NCBI GenBank assembly: GCA_016190445.1 | Contig: JACPQL010000015.1 | Span: 1 to 36,505 of the forward strand | Source of the DNA: Chloroflexota bacterium | Lineage (GTDB): Bacteria > Chloroflexota > Dehalococcoidia > Lucifugimonadales > JACPQL01 | Direction of reading: 5' to 3' | Length of the DNA: 36,505 bases | Part shown: positions 34,115-36,505 of the stretch, piece by piece | How positions within the stretch are numbered: the stretch's first letter is position 1 | Layout of the letters: the number at the start of each line of letters is the position of its first letter | Notes under the pieces: model-generated | Databases searched by the model: none | What the model saw: only the letters and a program-made list of their open reading frames with translations | What the model was told of the DNA's origin: nothing | Position numbers and translations under genes: made by a program

Positions 34115-34154
34115 GAGTGACCGGCCCGAGAAATTCGGGGCGGTCACTCTTTTC
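34115..34154 (+). terminator. Rho-independent terminator after groEL
   Basis: GAGTGACCG (34115-34123) pairs with CGGTCACTC (34141-34149). An inner CCCGA/TCGGG stem continues the hairpin after one mismatch, and a T-run (TTTT) follows. It ends the groES-groEL transcript. Confidence 0.9.
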
Positions 34155-34191
34155 CCGTTCCTGTGGCGTTGTTGGCCGCAGCCCCACTCCT

Positions 34192-34401
34192 CTAGCTCTT
34201 GGCCGCCGCTCTCCGTTTCAGGCCGATGGGCCTCAGGAACAGGTCCGAAGGGCACCAGTCAGTGATGACCTCTTGGAGCTTCATTACACCAATCAATGCC
34301 ACCAGGGCCAGACCCACGGGTTTGCTAACCCACAAGGCTACGGCGGCAAACACCAGGATCATAATCCCCTGCATCATGGCTCGCCCGCTTTCTAGCGACA
34401 T
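34192..34401 (-). CDS. Small membrane protein, DUF2892/YgaP-like
   Basis: A 69-aa protein with two hydrophobic segments (about 10-27 and 31-45), then LQEVITDWCPSDLFLRPIGLKRR. The Cys-Pro after the second helix, in an (L/T)xxCPxxxLLG-like context, matches DUF2892 (YgaP transmembrane-like) proteins. The function is unknown. The ATG at 34401 has AGGAGG 8 bp upstream; the in-frame GTG at 34410 is adjacent to the ribosome site and so unlikely. A promoter candidate lies at 34481-34508. It is convergent with groEL. Confidence 0.8.
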   Translation of the reverse strand: MSLESGRAMMQGIMILVFAAVALWVSKPVGLALVALIGVMKLQEVITDWCPSDLFLRPIGLKRRAAAKS

Positions 34402-34665
34402 ATGCTGCACCTCCTACCGTCGCTGTCCGACCATCTCTGCGCGTAAACCGCCACGTTTTGCCTCTTCCTCTACCGGTCGCATGGTACTACCGTCCAAGGT
34501 CTTGTCAAGACCGCAATCCACCCCGCTTGCAAGGATACCCTGTAGTTTGCGCTTGGCGCCTAGCTCGGGGGTGGGCAAGGAGACACTAAGAAGGCGTTCG
34601 GGGAGGAAAGCCTTTGCACCAAGGCTTCGGGGGTGGCACACCGGCGCCGCCGCCGCAGAGGCGGC
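34402..34665. other. Intergenic stretch before the DUF2892-like gene
   Basis: These 264 bp carry the promoter candidate at 34481-34508 and a leader for the small membrane protein. No coding region is supported, and nothing resembling a terminator with a T-run is seen after the beta-CASP gene. Confidence 0.5.
34481..34508 (-). promoter_or_regulatory. Candidate promoter of the DUF2892-like gene
   Basis: On the minus strand, a perfect TTGACA (34503-34508), 16 bp spacer, TACCAT (34481-34486). RNA would start near 34474, giving a leader of about 73 nt before the ATG at 34401. Confidence 0.5.
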
Positions 34666-36249
34666 CTATCCCAGCACCATCGGCCTCCCGTAGCCAGGCT
34701 CCATCACCTCAACCGCAGTCCCTCCAAGGCTCTCGGTGAACCAGCCCGGCCTCTCTGTGTGCACCGGTATCACAGTCCGCGGCGCAATCTCATTCACCAG
34801 GTGGATGATGTCCTCGCCAGTGGAATGCCCCGATGCGTGCAGGCCCAACTCTCCTTCTGGAATCTGGAACTTGCCCTCCGGTACCTCCACAGGCAGCCCC
34901 GCAGAGGCGATTCCAAAGTGGCCCAGCCAGTTGCGGAGCCGACGCAGGTCCATCTGCTGGTCCTCGGAGTGCGCCTCACTGGAGGAGTAGACGTACAGTC
35001 CGCCTCGCGGGTCCACGTCCACCAGCTCCTTGAGGTCCCAGTAACTGAAGCACAGCACCAGGGAATCTAGCGCACCTCGTACCTCCTCAGCGCCCACCAG
35101 CTTGCTCTCATGTCTCTTCCTAACGTCTCGCTCCCAGGTGTCCGGACGGCTTTTCAACTGCCGGTAGATGAAGATGTCCGGGTGGGTGGCCGATGGGATG
35201 GAGGGCTGAAGAGATGCCATGGCATCGAGCAAATAGGCGTCCTTGGCCGTGATGACCAGCTTGCGCCCGGTGGCTCGGGCCACTGCCAGGAACGTCTCCA
35301 GGCGGCGGATGTTCCTGGGACCGAAGTCGGCGATGACCAGCCCCCGGGCGCGGCGCACCTCCTCCAGCGCCCGCTGGGCCACAGAGTCCTCGGTGACGGT
35401 GTGCCCAGTCTCCCCCGCCCTGGTCCCCTCGCAGAGGAGGGCCCGTGGCCTCAGGGCACGGAGTGCATCCACCAAGGCGCGAGTCTTGGCGTCGGGGGCC
35501 CAGTCCAGCCGGATGTCGCCTGTGAAGGCGACCCAGCCGGCGGAGGTCTCCACGGCGTAGGCGGTGGCCCCGTAAATGGAGTGGTCCACGCTGAGAGCCC
35601 GCAGGCGCAGAGCACCGACTCTATCGCTTTGGACCACCGCTGACGGAGCGGTGAGTTTCCGCGAGGTCAGAGGCGACTGCTCCAGAAAGCCCCGCGCCTC
35701 CTCCGGCAGCTCCCGCGCATCCACGAAAGCAAAGGGACGCGGGGTCAGGTCCGCTTTTCGCGCAGCTACCAGGGCCCCCTCATTTCCCAGCTCCCGCGGC
35801 CGGAAATAGCAGACCTCCTTCTCAAAGTCGTCGCCGATGTCCTGGGTGGCCTTGGCGATGAGCGCCGTCATGGCGCTGGCGTATACCGGGACCTCCGGTC
35901 TCAGGAAGGAGATGTAACCGGAGTGGTCCAGGTGGGCGTGGCTCAGCAGAACGCCGTGGGCGCCGTCCAGGAGCCTGTATCCTGGCCTCTCTCGCACCCT
36001 CCGCCAGAGCTCCGGTTCATGGCCCTCCAGGTCCTGCCGGTACACCCCCTCCAGGGGAGGCACCAGCCCCATGACCAGGGGGTCGAGCAGGCCCGCCGCA
36101 GGGCGGGGCTTCATGTACTCCTCGTAGTACCGGTTCCACTGTGCGTAGGGGGTGCCGAAGTCAAAGAAAAGCCTGGTCTCCCCGTCCTCCAGGAGGAACT
36201 GGTTTCCGCCTATCTGCCCCACTCCACCGTAGCAGGTGATGGTTACCAC
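34666..36249 (-). CDS. RNase J-like beta-CASP metallo-beta-lactamase protein
   Basis: A 527-aa protein. Residues 1-30 resemble the RNase J start (GGVGQIGGNQFLLEDG). The zinc motif is SHAHLDH (His104, His106, Asp108, His109), followed by VDHSI (His223) and TGDIR (Asp245). Beta-CASP motifs are LLCEGTR (Glu274), VITAKDA, LHASGH (His471, His475) and VIPVHTE (His497). It is probably an RNA (or DNA) exo/endonuclease. Unlike RNase J, about 65 residues (32-97) are inserted between the first strands and the HxHxDH motif, with an Arg-rich segment. The start is GTG with GGAGGG 6 bp upstream. A double-stranded-RNA or mRNA decay role is not proven. Confidence 0.88.
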   Translation of the reverse strand: MVTITCYGGVGQIGGNQFLLEDGETRLFFDFGTPYAQWNRYYEEYMKPRPAAGLLDPLVMGLVPPLEGVYRQDLEGHEPELWRRVRERPGYRLLDGAHGVLLSHAHLDHSGYISFLRPEVPVYASAMTALIAKATQDIGDDFEKEVCYFRPRELGNEGALVAARKADLTPRPFAFVDARELPEEARGFLEQSPLTSRKLTAPSAVVQSDRVGALRLRALSVDHSIYGATAYAVETSAGWVAFTGDIRLDWAPDAKTRALVDALRALRPRALLCEGTRAGETGHTVTEDSVAQRALEEVRRARGLVIADFGPRNIRRLETFLAVARATGRKLVITAKDAYLLDAMASLQPSIPSATHPDIFIYRQLKSRPDTWERDVRKRHESKLVGAEEVRGALDSLVLCFSYWDLKELVDVDPRGGLYVYSSSEAHSEDQQMDLRRLRNWLGHFGIASAGLPVEVPEGKFQIPEGELGLHASGHSTGEDIIHLVNEIAPRTVIPVHTERPGWFTESLGGTAVEVMEPGYGRPMVLG

Positions 36250-36294
36250 TGTTCCTCCCTGAAGCCTGTTGCAGCTACTCTAGGGGCGGTTGGA

Positions 36295-36337
36295 AAAGGG
36301 GAGTATAGACGGGCAAAGCCCCTCTATACTCCCCTTT
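36295..36337. repeat. Hairpin repeat with perfect 15-bp stem
   Basis: AAAGGGGAGTATAGA (36295-36309) pairs perfectly with 36323-36337. The loop contains a further GGGC-AAA-GCCC stem. The right half, GGGCAAAGCCCCTCT followed by CCCCTTT and CAGCCT, matches the tails of the repeats ending at 28342 and at the window end. It lies just upstream of the beta-CASP gene start and may be a complete copy of the module whose halves end the other repeats. Confidence 0.7.
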
Positions 36338-36387
36338 CTTGAGCAGCCTATTGCGGGATCACCTCTAGCAGGGTGATGAAAAACTCC

Positions 36388-36505
36388 TTCGACCATCCCC
36401 CCGGCCCCCTTCCTGGCCAGGAAGGGGGTGACAATTGTATCTGGGGGACACCCCCAGACCCCCGCCAAAGGGGCTTTGCCCCTCTGGACATCCCTTTTTC
36501 AGCAA
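36388..36505. repeat. Composite palindromic repeat, compact copy at window end
   Basis: This copy matches 28161-28342 in several blocks. It contains a perfect 24-bp palindrome (36405-36428) with arms CCCCCTTCCTGG, uninterrupted here but split in the other copy. It ends in CTCTGGACATCCCTTTTTCA and runs to the edge, so it may be cut by the window. Confidence 0.7.

Noticed and set aside
36295-36337. Rho-independent terminator
   Set aside because: No gene in the window ends here on either strand, and the following sequence is TTCTTGA rather than a T-run; treated as a repeat.
1-36505. CRISPR array, tRNA or rRNA genes, prophage
   Set aside because: No regularly spaced direct repeats, no cloverleaf or rRNA-like sequence and no phage structural genes were seen on either strand by reading.

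Overview
The window is a GC-rich, densely packed bacterial chromosome segment with 31 protein genes that I can support, no rRNA or tRNA gene, no CRISPR array and no intact transposase. The best guess for the host is a member of Chloroflexota, perhaps a Dehalococcoidia-like lineage. This rests on the dgt-dnaG-rpoD order, an LLM-class (F420-type) oxidoreductase, many acyl-CoA and VOC genes and many short palindromic intergenic repeats. It is inference, not proof. Shine-Dalgarno sites are strong (AGGAGG-like) for most genes, starts are often GTG or TTG, and -10 boxes look like TATCAT, TACAAT or TACCAT.

Layout. 337-2871 (+): a metallo-beta-lactamase-fold hydrolase and a CPA2 antiporter with a C-terminal TrkA-N-like domain. 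2876-4816 (-): a signalling protein joining an AAA-like ATPase to a class III nucleotide cyclase. 5045-6877 (+): the translational GTPase TypA/BipA. 6918-8717 (-): a two-gene DrrAB-type ABC exporter. 9093-14199 (-): a six-gene catabolic cluster (methylmalonyl-CoA-epimerase-like VOC protein, two MaoC-like hot-dog proteins, an Ldh2-type dehydrogenase, a tandem VOC protein and an acyl-CoA-synthetase-like CoA-binding protein). 14311-18747 (+): the information-processing operon dgt-dnaG-rpoD, probably transcribed from a leaderless promoter. 18782-20410: a convergent, tail-overlapping DNA methyltransferase and a probable restriction endonuclease, followed by a 139-bp MITE-like element. 20702-22030 (-): ffh.

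22254-26914 holds an LLM-class oxidoreductase, an APC permease, a polyprenol-phosphate sugar transferase and an MFS transporter; the last two are divergent around a palindromic operator candidate. 27063-31922 (-) holds a zinc alcohol dehydrogenase, a cupin, an acyl-CoA synthetase and two enoyl-CoA hydratase family proteins; the last three form a likely fatty- or aromatic-acyl-CoA operon. 32022-34154 (+) is groES-groEL with a perfect CIRCE operator and a strong terminator. 34192-36249 (-) holds a DUF2892-like small membrane protein and an RNase J-like beta-CASP protein.

The most unusual material lies between genes: families of nested palindromes. One has a conserved TGGTTCGACAAG / CTCACCA core split by different small hairpins. 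Another, near 28.2 kb and 36.4 kb, differs between copies mainly by inserted hairpins. A small hairpin of the type YCCCGAY...RTCGGGR recurs inside unrelated repeats. The restriction-modification pair and the neighbouring MITE are the clearest sign of horizontal acquisition.
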